A DNA stretch of 64,000 bases from Alisma plantago-aquatica (lineage: Eukaryota; Streptophyta; Magnoliopsida; Alismatales; Alismataceae): NCBI GenBank assembly GCA_963693085.1, contig OY856410.1, forward strand, positions 564,113,906 through 564,177,905, given 5' to 3'. Numbering within the stretch: position 1 is the first letter of the stretch; each line of letters opens with the position of its first letter. Below are positions 10,789 through 24,730 of this stretch, piece by piece. Below the pieces are notes generated by a model. That model had not been told where the DNA came from. It did not search any database and saw only the letters and a list, made by a program, of their open reading frames with translations. Made by a program: the position numbers and the translations under genes.

Positions 10789-13700
10789 TGTTACGACCCC
10801 ATCTGAGCTTAATTGGTAAACTAGGGTTTACCTAGACAATTGCAAAGATTAATTGGAATAATCATTCTTGAAATATAATTAATGACGATAACACAATTAG
10901 GATGTTTTAACTATGATAAGAAGTCTAAATGTTCTTTTGTCTTGAGAATTAGGGTTTGAGAAGCATAGACCCTAATCGGCCCAAAATAGGGTTTTAATGA
11001 CATATGAATACAGAATTTGATAAGTAGAATGTCTCACTAAATGATTTTTAGTATTTTATGTGTAACTCTGATTTACTTCAAATTTGGATATGATTTGGAT
11101 ATATAAAATGTGAACAACACTGAAAAATATCAGAATTTATGAAGAATGTTCAGACCTGTTTGTCGGTCGAGTTTGCAACTCGACCGAATCTGCTGCAGAC
11201 TGCATATAGCAGTGCACTGTTTGATTGTTTATTATTTATTGGTAACTAGAAATGATCTCAAATTTTTACTGGAGGTCTGAAACTTCATTAGGTATAACAT
11301 ATAAAATTTCCAGAATTTTTGGAGCTTCTGTTAGCTATTCAGTAGGCGAATTACAGAAACTATTGTGAAACTGAATATTCAGCCAATATAATTAAAGTTG
11401 AGTGTTGGGTCAATATGCAATTGACGCAAGCAGCTCAAATTGACTTATATGAGCAACCACACACACAAGTAGCTCTCATTCTTCGTCATTCACTCCAGAG
11501 AAACGAAAATATAGAGAGAGAGGGAGAGTTAGGGCTTGAGTGGAGAAAGAGGTGGAATTGCTGAATTAGGGTTTTGCGGTCCGAGGAATGGTGAAATCAA
11601 GTAAGTTTGGATTCTTTGCATAGACTTTTATGGTGAATCTTCTCTCTCATGTCAAGATTCCGTCCATGCTCTGATTGGATCCAAGATGATGTCGAAATTC
11701 CCTCTTTTCTCACCCTTTCTTCATAATCCCTCATTTTCAAGGTTTCCGAGTTGAATGGAAGAAGAATTGGGAGATTCGCTAGGGATTTGATATGAGTTCG
11801 AGATTCCCTGAGTTGAGCTGCAGTTTTGAGGTGTTTTCACACCTTAGGGTGAGTGTGTTCTTCCTTCAAACAGTGTAATGCACGAAATTTGATTATAGCA
11901 TCCAAATCCCTAAATGCTTAGTATGCGATTCTAAACCCTGAAATGTCCGTTTGATTTAAGTTGTTGCAAATTGATATGATATGGATTCCTTCTCTGTTTG
12001 AATGACTCTTTGATGGTAGATTCACATCAAAAACGTATACAACACATCCTAGTAAGAATGCTTTTCAGATTTATACCATATGATGTAATTAGGTTTTAAC
12101 CTAATTGAGATATCACTAGAGTTTCGATCTTATTGAAAAGGACTAGTAATCTTATAAGTATTTAGGATGTACCTCGTGGGTTATCTTAATTGAATTTTAT
12201 TCTTGATACATGATATCTCAGTGAATGGTACGGAAAACCTAAATTTAGTTAAATTTCCATGGTTTCATATCTATATTGATTGTATATGATTTGTTGAAAA
12301 CAATATTTATTTAGTGAATGCTTATATCCTATGAAATCCTTATGAGAGCCATGTGACAAGTGAATGAGGCAAATGAAAAGGTGAATGAGGCGAATGAAAC
12401 CCTAAGAGTAGGGTGTTGGCATATGATGAATGAATAAGGCAAATGAAACCCTAAGGATAGGGTGTTCAATGAATCATGTTATGGTGATATGAAAGGTCTC
12501 GATATGAGATGTGGTGATGCTTAATTATTGAATTGTATGTTTCTAGTGCATTTAACTTTATATGATTGTTCTCTCTGAGTTGATATCTACATACTGCAGG
12601 GCTTCTTATTTTCAATACATATCTCATAAATTGCAGGTGATGAGATATGACATGCCCTAGAAAGGGATGTTACTAAGTCATGTTTAAAGATGACAAATGA
12701 TGTATATGTGTTTTCTAGTGATGTTCAGAATGTGAAATAAGTATGAAATGTGATATTCCTGTTTAAGTGTTTATATGTAAATCAGTTAATAGACTCAGGT
12801 ACCCCAACACCGTAGAACCCCATTGCGCGGTCTGTACCTTTGGGGTGAAACGGTCAACCCTGGGGATACGCCCAGGCATCGGAGATTCGTGTCCAACAAA
12901 TACCAAATGTCTCGGTGACACGAAGTCTGAGAGGTAGAATTGCGGTCAGCCCTGGGGATACACCCAGGCATCGGAGAAAGTCCCGGTCAGCCCTGGGGAT
13001 ACGCCCAGGCATCGGAGACTTAGAGACCCTCCGACTGTGCACTACAGGTTGCGGAGGAGTCCAGAGCACTCAGAGTTAGTGCAGTGAGGCCTTGTGAGCC
13101 TGAGAGTCCTGTGCAGACCAGGATGAGAAGTCAGACTTAGCATTTCCCGAGTGTGTCGCTAAGTCTTGTACGGTGGGCTCGTAGTGCACTGCGAGTTTCA
13201 TATGCAGAGTGCACTGCATATGTTTGGGGCATAATCTAAAATATGATCATATAGGTTCACAGAGTTCCTTATAAATGAAAGAGTTAAGGAAGACTAGAGC
13301 ATAGTCTTCTAGTAGTTATTCTTTGGATGCAATATTTACATTCTTTGTTATTTCAATTATATTGTTTAGAACTGCTCAGTGTAGTATTTATTATTGTTAA
13401 ATTTCATATCGTTTACTCAAAATTATATCTGTAATCACATTAGTGCATTAGTCTATTTCCTTGATGTACTCATTCACTGAGCGAGTAGGCTCACCCCTCT
13501 ACTCAAACATTTTAGGGTTATCCGCGTGGACTTGAAGATGGTCGGAGAATCAGTGTAGATCTGCTACAAGAGTTAAGTACAAGATTAGTTGAGTCAGTCG
13601 GTCCTTGTCACTCTAGGTCCTCAGTAAGAGATAAGAGAGAGAGTTGTAATTACGATGTGTAATATTGTTCCTCTTTTGATATATATGCTAATTAGCAAGT

Positions 13701-13944
13701 TTTATGTATATAAAGTGTGAGAGACATCATGAATGTTTATACATGTATCTTTACTATTGAAGTCTGATTAGTAAAAGAAATGTTCAGATTCCCTTGTTAA
13801 GATGATTTATGTGGTTCAATGCGGGGAAACAAGAGTTTTAAAGAAAAGAAAAAAAAAATTAAGGGTGTTCTTTGTGTTACATATAAATCCTATCTTATGC
13901 CCTAATCTCATGATTTGAGGAAATTGTGAGATCGGGGTGTAACA
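10789..13944 (+). repeat. 5' LTR of D (3156 bp)
   Basis: TG...CA ends; almost identical to 16851-20004. It contains the 35-bp hairpin repeat (12851-13018), two copies of an AATGAAACCCTAAG block (about 12380-12470), and a TATATAAAG box at 13707-13715 that might be the promoter. No coding content. Confidence 0.95.
12851..13018. repeat. Three copies of a 35-bp hairpin-forming unit in D 5' LTR
   Basis: Units start at 12851, 12943 and 12984. Each contains CCTGGGGATACGCCCAGG or a one-base variant, a stem of CCTGGG/CCCAGG with a GATACG loop, and ends CATCGGAGA. The unit is GC-rich in an AT-rich LTR. Confidence 0.88.
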
Positions 13945-13947
13945 GCT

Positions 13948-13959
13948 TGGTATCAGAGC
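13948..13959 (+). other. Primer binding site of D
   Basis: TGGTATCAGAGC, an exact complement of plant initiator tRNA-Met 3' end, 3 bp after the LTR. Confidence 0.93.
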
Positions 13960-16836
13960 TTAGGGTGAGTTGTCAAGGACCATTAAGTTAGTAAGTTAGA
14001 GTCTTAAGTGTGGCAGATAGGAGATGTTTGATGTTAGCTTTGGGGATTTGAGTATTTGGATATCCTGGCCCGATATCTGAGTACTTGGATCAACCAGTAC
14101 AAGCTACTCTGTCTATTCTCTCACGTATACCCTGGCCAGGTATACAGTGGAAGAATGGGCTAGAGAGGAACCCTAGAAATGTTAGGGTTAGAAAACGAGA
14201 AAAGAAACAAGAATTAAGAGCATAAATGTAAAAGGAGATAGAACTTACATTTCATAATGTTGTTTTTGTTGGAAATGTATAGAAATGCTCTTATATGTTT
14301 GAATTGAAATATTCAATACTTTGAAATATGGGTCTTTAATATCTGTTGTACACTATGCAGTTGTAGCATTTATTGATTTCATTCTTTGTAACATGTAGAT
14401 TAGAAATCATCTTTGAATGATCTTTCCTTAGTGGATAAGTTTTCTTTCACACTTTTGAGATGAATAGAAGTTGAGTAATCCTCAGTAGTTCTTGGCTTCA
14501 GGACTTCAGGTTTGGCCTGGTCCGGCTGGCAGGATGCGTTACTGGGATCTAATGAATCCTATCAATAGTATAATAAGAATAGAATTGGAATAATTAGACC
14601 CACATTAGAGTGAGAATGTACATACAGTAAGATGTTGAAACAGATGGGCAAGATCAGAACAACTAAGAATCAATTGAAACTGGTATCTGAGGTTCAATTT
14701 TGGGGCCTCATATGAGAAACCCTTAATTGGGAATAATAGAACATGATTTGAAGTTCATAATTAGTTTATTGATTAATATTATATGAACTATACATATGAA
14801 ATATAGAAAAGATATGTGAAATGTATGTATGGTTCAAGATAGCAAGAATCAATCATGAAGAATGAATCATATACTAGAGTATAATGCTTTTATGAACTCT
14901 AAAGAAAAGGCTAAGTAGAGCATAGGGTTGAGCATTCAATAGGTCCATAGAAGTAAAGAGTCTTCAAAAGAGTAAATGTAAAGAGAATCGTATGAACATG
15001 TAATTCATAAGACTAGAACAACAAACTAGTTTCTAAGCAAAGAACATAGGTGTAGTTTAACGAATGAATAAGTCATACAAAGGTAGACTGTATTCAGGAG
15101 AGAAAAACTTGATTGAAAGAAAAACTATGTTTGACCCATGCATGATCCACTTGATTTAAAAATGAAGAATATGTAATGTATTCAACATGAGGAAAAACTA
15201 ATAGAGGGACTATTAATTTAGAACGTTAACTTCACAATAGTATAAAGATAAAGGAGGAAATATGTGCAACATGGTATACATGACCATACATATGACTAAG
15301 CAACATGGTCATAAGAGAAAAATTTAGAATTAAAGATGACGGGTTAAAGAGTAGTATATGGTAAGAGGACTATGAAACGTAAGAAAGGGTTTGAAATATG
15401 ATGGAGAAGTTATAAAATAAAGAGGTTGTGAGATTTAAGCAAGTGCTAATTAATCAAATATCTCTGTTGATAACTAAGTAAATTTACATACGAGAATGTA
15501 TTAAGGGAATGTTTGAATACAAGTATTCCAAGTCTTAAAATCATCTTCTCTTTCATATATTCCTTAATGAGAGCAAGGTGGGAATGAAATGATAAGAGAA
15601 AATGAATCATATATGGTGCATAACTACCTTGGTGGGGTCATCTAATGAATGTAATAGTGACATACAATATGATGAAGTGCGATAAGAAATAAATTCTTGT
15701 GTGATAGCAAGAATGATGAACAATCTATTCCTATCTTAAATGCTTCAATGTTAATGATGTTTATTGTATATAATCATATGAAAAGGATAGGTAGCAAAAA
15801 GTAAAAAAGTAATGAATGAGCAGAGAGATATGGGAAAACACTAGCTTTGTGTAATATGTGAATTTGTTTTTACATGTATGATTTGTTGAAGGCATATTAA
15901 GGTATGAAAGTTGGTTCTACTTATGATTTCAGTGTATTTGTGCAAGCTATATGTTAAATTAAAGGCGTATGATAGTTGTAGTAATTCATACCTAATATGC
16001 ATTTTACTATTGTGTATTTGTGATATGGTGATACGGTTTGGATGATGTCAGAACACATGGAGAGATACCCTGAACAAGGTAGTCATACTTATTCACTCAT
16101 ATTAATAGAAAGGGATGATAATCAGATTGTCTGGACAAGTAACCCTAATGAGGTGTAGCTTGTTATACCTAGCTCTAATATAACTGAGTGATGGTAATTG
16201 AGTATGATTAATGCTTGAATGACTGATACAATTGTGGATTACCTTATTACTGTTGTTGAAACCCTAAAATGATATAATACGATGGTTACACTTTGAATTG
16301 TGTGTGGGCCCATAACCCACAGGTCCCAGGATCGAAACAGGATAGTATGGAATGAGGTGGTAATGCTTCACCTCATGCATCCATGACCCAATGGGGATGC
16401 CAAGAGTAGTATTGTGCAATTGATTGTTGAATCTAGTCTTTTAATTCAAGACTGTTTTGCTATTTGAATAGCACTTTATTAAAGTTTAAAACAGCATGGT
16501 GAACTCGCTTTTGTCACTTAAAGGTGATACAGAACAATAGAACTTTATGAGCCGCATAAGTTGAGATAGTTGTATCAGAGTATCAGAGTTGCACAGCGAA
16601 AGTGTGGTGGTTTATCTTTGCATTCTATGTTTGACTGTGGCATAAAGAATTTGCTTGATATCATTGAGAACTATTTGAAATATGTTGTGATTTAGTAAAG
16701 AATTAAAAGATCTAATGTTGAAAACTACATTCAGGTATGAAATACAAGAATATAATGACATGGAAGGCTTTAGAAGCTTATAATAACCTTGAATGTATCT
16801 TTCTTGTAGGTTTATGTTTCGAGGACGAAACATTCT

Positions 16837-16850
16837 AAGGGGGGGAGAGT
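16837..16850 (+). other. Polypurine tract of D
   Basis: AAGGGGGGGAGAGT lies directly before the 3' LTR, and the fossil gypsy pol end (TTCGAGGACGAAAC) lies immediately upstream. Confidence 0.9.
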
Positions 16851-19800
16851 TGTTACGACCCCATCTGAGCTTAATTGGTAAACTAGGGTTTACCTAGACA
16901 ATTGCAAAGATTAATTGGAATAATCATTCTTGAAATCTAATTAATGACGATAACACAATTAGGATGTTTTAACTATGATAAGAAGTCTAAATATTCTTTT
17001 GTCTTGAGAATTAGGGTTTGAGAAGCATAGACCCTAATCGGCCCAAAATAGGGTTTTAATGACATATGAATACAGAATTTGATAAGTAGAATGTCTCACT
17101 AAATGATTTTTATTATTTTATGTGTAACTCTGATTTACTTCAAATTTGGATATGATTTGGATATATAAAATGTGAACAACACTGAAAAATATCAGAATTT
17201 ATGAAGAATGTTCAGACCTGTTTGTCGGTCGAGTTTGCAACTCGACCGAATCTGCTGCAGACTGCATATAGCAGTGCACTGTTTGATTTTTTATTATTTA
17301 TTGGTAACTAGAAATGATCTCAAATTTTTACTGGAGGTCTTAAACTTTGTTAGGTATAACATATAACATTTCCAGAATTTTTGGAGCTTCTGTTAGCTAT
17401 TCAGTAGGCGAATTACAGAAACTATTGTGAAACTGAATATTCAGCCAATATAATTAAAGTTGAGTGTTGGGTCAATATGCAATTGACGCAAGCAGCTCAA
17501 ATTGACTTATATGAGAAACCACACACACAAGTAGCTCTCATTCTTCATCATTCACTCCAGAGAAACGAAAATATATAGAGAGAGGGAGAGTTAGGGCTTG
17601 AGTGGAGAAAGATGTGGAATTGCTGAATTAGGGTTTTGCGGTCCGAGGAATGGTGAAATCAAGTAAGTTTGGATTCTTTGCATAGACTTTTATGGTGAAT
17701 CTTCTCTCTCATGTCAAGATTCCGTCCATGCTCTGATTGGATCCAAGATGATGTCGAAATTCCCTCTTTTCTCACCCTTTCTTCATAATCCCTCATTTTC
17801 AAGGTTTCCGAGTTGAATGGAAGAAGAATTGGGAGATTTGCTAGGGATTTGATATGAGTTCGAGATTCCCTGAGTTGAGCTACAGTTTTGAGGTGTTTTC
17901 ACACCTTAGGGTGAGTGGGTTCTTCCTTCAAACAGTGTAATGCACGAAATTTGATTATAGCATCCAAATCCCTAAATGCTTAGTATGCGATTCTAAACCC
18001 TGAAATGTCCGTTTGATTTAAGTTGTTGCAAATTGATATGATATGGATTCCTTCTCTGTTTGAATGACTCTTTGATGGTAGATTCACATCAAAAATGTAT
18101 ACAACACATCCTAGTAAGAATGCTTTTCAGATTTATACCATATGATGTAATTAGGGTTTAACCTAATTGAGATATCACTAGAGTTTCGACCTTATTGAAA
18201 AGGACTAGTAATCTTATAAGTATTTAGGATGTACCTCATGGGTTATCTTAATTGAATTTTATTCTTGATACATGATATCTCAGTGAATGGTACGGAAAAC
18301 CTAAATTTAGTTAAATTTCCATGGTTTCATATCTATATTGATTGTATATGATTTGTTGAAAACAATCTTTATTTAGTGAATGCTTATATCCTATGAAATC
18401 CTTATGAGAGCCATGTGACAAGTGAATGAGGCAAATGAAAAGGTGAATGAGGCGAATGAAACCCTAAGAGTAGGGTGTTGGCATATGATGAATGAATAAG
18501 GCAAATGAAACCCTAAGGATAGGGTGTTCAATGAATCATGTTATGGTGATATGAAAGGTCTCGATATGAGATGTGGTGATGCTTAATTATTGAATTGTAT
18601 GTTTCTAGTGCATTTAACTTTATATGATTATTCTCTCTGAGTTGATATCTACATACTGCAGGGCTTCTTATTTTCAATACATATCTCATAAATTGCAGGT
18701 GATGAGATATGACATGCCCTAGAAAGGGATGTTACTAAGTCATGTTTAAAGATGACAAATGATGTATATGTGTTTTCTAGTGATGTTCAGAATGTGAAAT
18801 AAGTATGAAATGTGATATTCCTGTTTAAGTGTTTATATGTAAATCAGTTAATAGACTCAGGTGCCCCAACACCGTAGAACCCCATTGCGCGGTCTGTACC
18901 TTTGGGGTGAAACGGTCAGCCCTGGGGATACGCCCAGGCATCGGAGATTCGTGTCCAACAAATACCGAATGTCTCGGTGACATGAAGTCTGAGAGGTAGA
19001 ATTCCGGTCAGCCCTGGGGATACACCCAGGCATCGGAGAAAGTCCCGGTCAGCCCTGGGGATACGCCCAGGCATCGGAGACTTAGAGACCCTCCGACTGT
19101 GCACTACAGGTTGCGGAGGAGTCCAGAGCACTCAGAGTTAGTGCAGTGAGGCCTTGTGAGCCTGAGAGTCCTGTGCAGAACAGGATGAGAAGTCAGACTT
19201 AGCATTTCCCGGGTGTGTCGCTAAGTCTTGTACGGTGGGCTCGTAGTGCACTGCGAGTTTCATATGCAGAGTGCACTGCATATGTTTGGGGCATAATCTA
19301 AAATATGATCATATAGGTTCACAGAGTTCCTTATAAATGAAAGAGTTAAGGAAGACTAGAGCATAGTCTTCTAGTAGTTATTCTTTGGATGCAATATTTA
19401 CATTCTTTGTTATTTCAATCATATTGTTTAGAACTACTCAGTGTAGTATTTATTATTGTTAAATTTCATATCGTTTACTCAAAATTATATCTGTAATCAC
19501 ATTAGTGCATTAGTCTGTTTCCTTGAAGTACTCATTCACTGAGCGAGTAGGCTCACCCCTCTACTCAAACATTTTAGGGTTATCCACGTGGACTTGAAGA
19601 TGGTCGGAGCATCAGTGTAGATCTGCTACAAGAGTTAAGTACAAGATTAGTTGAGTCAGTCGGTCCTTGTCACTCTAGGTCCTCAGTAAGAGATAAGAGA
19701 GAGAGTTGTAATTACGATGTGTAATATTGTTCCTCTTTTGATATATATGCTAATTAGCAAGTTTTATGTATATAAAGTGTGAGAGACATCATGAATGTTT

Positions 19801-20004
19801 ATACATGTATCTTTACTATTGAAGTCTGATTAGTAAAAGAAATGTTCAGATTCCCTTGTTAAGATGATTTATGTGGTTCAATGTGGGGAAACAAGAGTTT
19901 TAAAGAAAAGAAAAAAAATTAAGGGTGTTCTTTGTGTTACATATAAATCCTATCTTATGCCCTAATCTCATGATTTGAGGAAATTGTGAGATCGGGGTGT
20001 AACA
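16851..20004 (+). repeat. 3' LTR of D (3154 bp)
   Basis: Near-identical partner of 10789-13944, with hairpin units at 18913, 19005 and 19046. Ends GTGTAACA directly before ATTAT. Confidence 0.95.
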
Positions 20005-20009
20005 ATTAT
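20005..20009. repeat. Target-site duplication of D, right (ATTAT)
   Basis: Exact copy of 10784-10788. Confidence 0.92.
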
Positions 20010-22256
20010 CATATAAAGCATTATGAATAAGAAATTCGTTTCTAGATTCCATATTGATGGATAAACTTGACTCTTTTGGTTAGTGAACAGTTAAGAGATA
20101 TGAAAATATTATTTATTAGGCATGATGACAAGTCAATCTTCACTAGATGTAGTGGGAGAATGACTATTCTATTAGGTATATTACATATTGATGTATACAC
20201 ATACCCAATGGAATAAATGCTAATACTTCACTAAAATTATTTAGTAAAATACTAACATGAATATCTTGAAATGTTCAAGAAGATCATGAATAAAGTACGG
20301 ATTTGGTGAAAGTCTTAATGCATTGATATGATCAAGCTATGAGATACTTAAACCAAATGTTTGAGGATTGTATAAGTAACTATGTTAATGTATCATGAAA
20401 AACTCAGCACTAAGACATAATGATGTCTGGATCAAAAGGAATCATATTCTAAGTAGTCACAGTATGATTATCAACAAATAACTAGTCTTCTACAATTCTT
20501 CTAAAGAACATTCTTTACACTAAATGAATGTGCCATCCAATAGTTATGAATGACACCATATGAGATATGGTATAGGAAATGTTCCAATATGTCTATTAGT
20601 GATTGGAATTGAATGCTCATGTAAGAAAACTAATTTCTTGGAAAAGCATCATTCACAAATCACATGATGTTTGTTGAATACTAATATCATCCAATAACAA
20701 AGTTCTTGTTATAAGAATAATTGAGTTCTAAAAGAATCAATGGGAGAGAAGTAGAACTTGAAAGGTCTAAGGTCAACAGGATAACATTAAACATCAATAG
20801 GTACACATGAGATAGAGAATCACAAGTGTTGTGGAATCTCAAATTCCTTATGTAACGGAAACACCCCATTTATCTAGTAATAAACATCTTGAGCTTGGTG
20901 AATTATGATATACTAAAAACTCATGAATGTGATGAATTGGTCATATGATGATGAACCAATGATCTTTCTAGCTGATACTACGGAACCTAATCTTGAGTTA
21001 TGGCTTGAAGCCACAAGATCCAAAAAAAAATGACTTCCATGTGAACCAAATAAGTTATGACCTTAAGGTAGCACTTATAGGGGTAAACCCATAAGTACAA
21101 TTGGGTCTGAAGGGTTGAGACTAACATGGATGACATTTATAGAGCATATTGGTTGAAATGAACTCATGTAAGTTCAAGTTGTTGAACTTGATGAATTTAT
21201 TAACCAATTTATTTGGGTATAGGCCATAAGGATCATGCTTTCTATTGAAACTTAAATACCAAGATTTGGCATATGGATATTAAAACCTGATTCCCTAAAG
21301 GAATAAAATGAGAATGTGTACGTGATACAGCCTGAAGGGTTTTATAATTCCACTAATGCAAATGAAGTCTCTAAATTACAAGGAATTAATCAATATGATT
21401 GATTAAAAGGCATGCATATGTAAACTGGAATCTTTGATCTGCTCATATAGTCAAAAGAATTTGACTTATATATACAAATAAAGATGGAATTTGTGATTAC
21501 AAATATTTAGTGGGAGCATATTCATATTCTACATGATGGTGAGGAATAAATGTTCTAATGCTATGAGGATTAAAAATAGAGTCAAAATACCTTCTTTAAG
21601 GGTATAAAAAGGAATGTCTTATATAATAGGAATAGAGACCTATAGAGATAGTCCTTGGAAAAACCCTCTTAACCTTGTAAAGCATACATTGGAAAAATAT
21701 GATGAAGGGTTCAGTTTGCAAGATTCGGAGGGAGAAAAATGTGTCCATGTTACATGGAGTTACTCTCTCACATGCCTTGTCCCAAATTCTTATGAAGAAT
21801 GGGAACACATAGATAGATTCCATATGTGTTCGTAATTGGATCCATCATGTATGTACCCATCCCATTATCTTGCATGTATTGGACTTGACAAGAATATATG
21901 TATTCATCATCTTGTATGTATTTGACATGACAAAATGATATATGCTCATCCAAATATCCCATATTTATTGGACATGACGAGTGGATGTCTATCAGATCCA
22001 AGTGAGAATCAATGTATTATAATAAAGAACATCTTTAAGCACTTGTGAAGTATTAAAAGGATTAGTTCTTTGGCTAAGGTAAAAGGAAGAATTTAGTGTA
22101 AATTAGTTACACTAATGTAAGCTTCTGAAATGACAGGGAATGATCGCAAAGCACAAAATATGAAAGTTACATACAACTGAAATGTGGAAAAGTGTTGTCA
22201 AGTAGAAATGTTTTGAGAAAAATTAAAATCTATTTAATTATAAAAGGAAGTCGACT
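20010..22256 (+). pseudogene. Copia C pol: GAG-pre-integrase, integrase and reverse transcriptase remnants
   Basis: Badly decayed polyprotein in order. A GAG-pre-integrase/integrase junction lies at about 20020-20210 (MNKKFVSRFHIDG; ILHIDVYT, family form HTDVCGP). Integrase and linker remnants run to about 21200. Reverse transcriptase remnants follow at about 21290-21840, including YVIQPEGF-like and ACHSWN-like stretches and the longest clean piece (IIGIETYRDSPWKNPLNL at 21614 onward), which matches the 'LGIKIYRDRS' segment after the YVDD box in copia elements. Stops and frameshifts occur every few tens of codons. The piece is bounded by insertions D and E. Confidence 0.8.
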
Positions 22257-22261
22257 GTCCT
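22257..22261. repeat. Target-site duplication of E, left (GTCCT)
   Basis: GTCCT directly before TGTAACGACC, repeated exactly at 34649-34653. Confidence 0.92.
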
Positions 22262-23649
22262 TGTAACGACCGTCGCCAAACTGACAAACAAATCATTACT
22301 AATTAAGCGGAATAAACAAAATCACTAAAAATTAAAACCATTTTTTTTCTCAAAGAGATCCATTCACAGGAAAACTCTTTCATTCAGAACTAAAGTAAAA
22401 CTTTACATCCGGGTTCATATATACATCTCATGTACTATTGCTTCTCGAGGAATACAAACATCAACTACTCTGTCTTAACTGTACACATGTAGTATAAAAC
22501 CCTCGAGACTTAAAGCCAAAATCTCAGACCGATCCATCAAAACACTACTCCTAGGACCTGAGAGTAGAGAGACGACACATAGGACTCATATCTACAAGAC
22601 ATGACAGACAGTACACTCAACCTGAGCTGTCACTGCTACCTCAGCTATTGTTTGTTCTTTGCAAAAAGGTCTTCACCTCCTCGTGCACGTCCACCTAAAA
22701 ATTTGGGTCCCACGGGGGTGAGACAATAAGTAAATTGCCCCAGCGAGAGATATAACTCTCCGCCGACCATATTATTATTGCAGTTTAATGGAAATAAACT
22801 GAACAGTGGAATCATATGTAATCAACAGTAGATAACTCAATATCTATGCAGTTTAGAGCAGCATTCCTATGCAAGTATATCAGCTATAACTTGATTAAGC
22901 AACATGTCACTATTCAATAAAGAATTGAATATCACAGATAATCATTTATGCATCTAGAACATGCTAAGCAGGATAACATCAACTGGTGATTCTCGTATTT
23001 CAAACTTATGCAAATACGCTACACGGCTGATTACATTTTACAAACATAACTTAAGCTCTGAGGAGATGAGGTATACCCCTCATACTCCAACTTACCACTT
23101 CTAGGAGTCGAAATCGGTACCATACATAGGTCTAGGGAAGATCCGGGTTCCCATGACCTCACTGCCTCTTGGTCAGTGCGAGAGAACCTGCAAGACATCT
23201 CGTATCTCTGCTACATAGCTTGCCAGGGTATAGTGGCATCTAGCTATAGAGATACAGCCGCAACTGCACTCTCTTCGAGATCGAGAGTTTTACCCCATCG
23301 ACCCGGTATCCTCGGGAGATTCGTGATACATCCATCCCGAAATCCTGAGTAATTGATTGGTTTGTTATTAACCTTTTCCTCAATTTCCCCAAATCCGGAC
23401 GTACGTATATTTTCGCCCATTTACCCCCGTATATTCAAAATATACGAACTCCGGGAGATCCCTCAGGAAAACCTATTTCACCATCACCAGCTTCTGACGA
23501 TGATGGATCTATGGTCAGAGCACTACATGAATAGATTTCACTTGATTAATTAAGTACATTATCATATTCTTTTAGCATCAGCCAAGTTTTCAAACATAAC
23601 TTATTAACACAAATGCTATAAAGAGACATGTACTACTTTCATCAGATAC

Positions 23650-23823
23650 TTATTCACATGGCTCAGTAGGCCATTCACATCTTGTCACCTCTCACTACGC
23701 AACAACTTTATTCACATGGCTCACAAGTCCATTCACATCTTGTCACCTCTCACTAGGCAACAACTTTATTCACATGGCTCACAAGGCCATTCACATCTTG
23801 TCACCTCTCACTAGGCAACAACT
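23650..23823. repeat. 58-bp tandem repeat, three copies (left LTR of E)
   Basis: Units start at 23650, 23708 and 23766, each beginning TTATTCACATGGCTCA and containing CATCTTGTCACCTCTCACTA. The other LTR has only two (30912-31027). Confidence 0.92.
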
Positions 23824-24674
23824 TAAAACAAAGGCTTACAAACCCATACTAATCTTGTTACTTCTTTCTAAGTAACAAAAACATAATGGCACATATGGCC
23901 AATCAACTCTTATAAAATAAACATCATAGCTCATACATGGCTATGATCATCACCTCATGAGACCTGCATGATTGTCACACATGATAATAGACTTATCAAG
24001 TTCACAACACATCATGCAATACATGGTAACACCACTATTCCCTTACCAGGGTTAGGGTTTACAATCAATTAGAGCTTTTCATCCTTTTACCCAAAGCTAG
24101 GGTTAGGATTACCATTTCACATATAATTAGGGTTTCATATTTGTATTATCACTCCAACCCTAATTTATTGCTACACTCCTCTGGGAGCATTCATTGATAT
24201 TATAAGTATTCATTCATACTTATTACTTTCATCATATATCATTAAATGATTATCATCACAAGGTATGAGTTTCTCTCTCATCCTTAAGTTGGAAATTAAC
24301 AAAATGACCATATTAGGTGACTTTCAAATCAACTCTAAGTCAAGCATAGAGCTCCACGGAAGTGTAACCAGGAACGGTCGTGCAAAGTGAAGCCACCACG
24401 GCCATGCTACCTTGCCCGGTCGTGCAAAGGGAAGTCACCACGGTCGTGCTACCTTACACGGTCGTGCAACTGTAGTTCACCTCATGAATCATATTCAAGT
24501 ATGAATTCTATTCTTTTATTAGGGATTAGGGTATCACATACCATATCCCTTCTTTTAGAATAGGGATTGAATACAACATCACCATTCATTAGGGTTTCAT
24601 ATTACATTGCCCATAATTAGGGTTTACTAATCATTCCCAATTAGGGTTTCTCATGAAATCACCCTTAATTTGGG

Positions 24675-24730
24675 TTTCACATGGATACATCCTCAACTAA
24701 TGTTTCACATGGATACATCCTCAACTAGGG
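24675..24730. repeat. 28-bp tandem repeat, two copies (left LTR of E)
   Basis: TTTCACATGGATACATCCTC-type unit, starts at 24675 and 24703. The right LTR has three copies. Confidence 0.88.

Larger units (their letters stand above)
13945..16850 (+). other. Interior of D, non-coding
   Basis: No reading frame with retrotransposon motifs. A primer site stands at the left and a polypurine tract at the right. One ATG-rich, AT-rich block shows no internal repeats that could be identified. Confidence 0.8.
10789..20004 (+). mobile_element. Non-autonomous LTR retrotransposon D (LARD-like), 9.2 kb
   Basis: Complete element: LTRs 10789-13944 and 16851-20004, PBS at 13948, polypurine tract before 16851, flanked by 5-bp ATTAT. 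LTRs begin TGTTACGACCCC and end GGGGTGTAACA. The 2.9-kb interior has no gag or pol frame on either strand, so it must depend on another element's proteins. Just before the polypurine tract it keeps GTTTCGAGGACGAAACATTC, typical of the pol end of Ty3/gypsy chromoviruses (Tekay/Del type), which suggests descent from that lineage. By eye the LTRs differ at about 35 sites plus one 2-bp indel in 3.15 kb, about 1.1%, so insertion was recent. Confidence 0.93.

Noticed and set aside
12854..13069. 71-codon frame in the D LTR, also at 18916-19131
   Set aside because: It is the translation of the 35-bp hairpin repeat and has no retroelement similarity. Its identity in both LTRs only reflects LTR identity.
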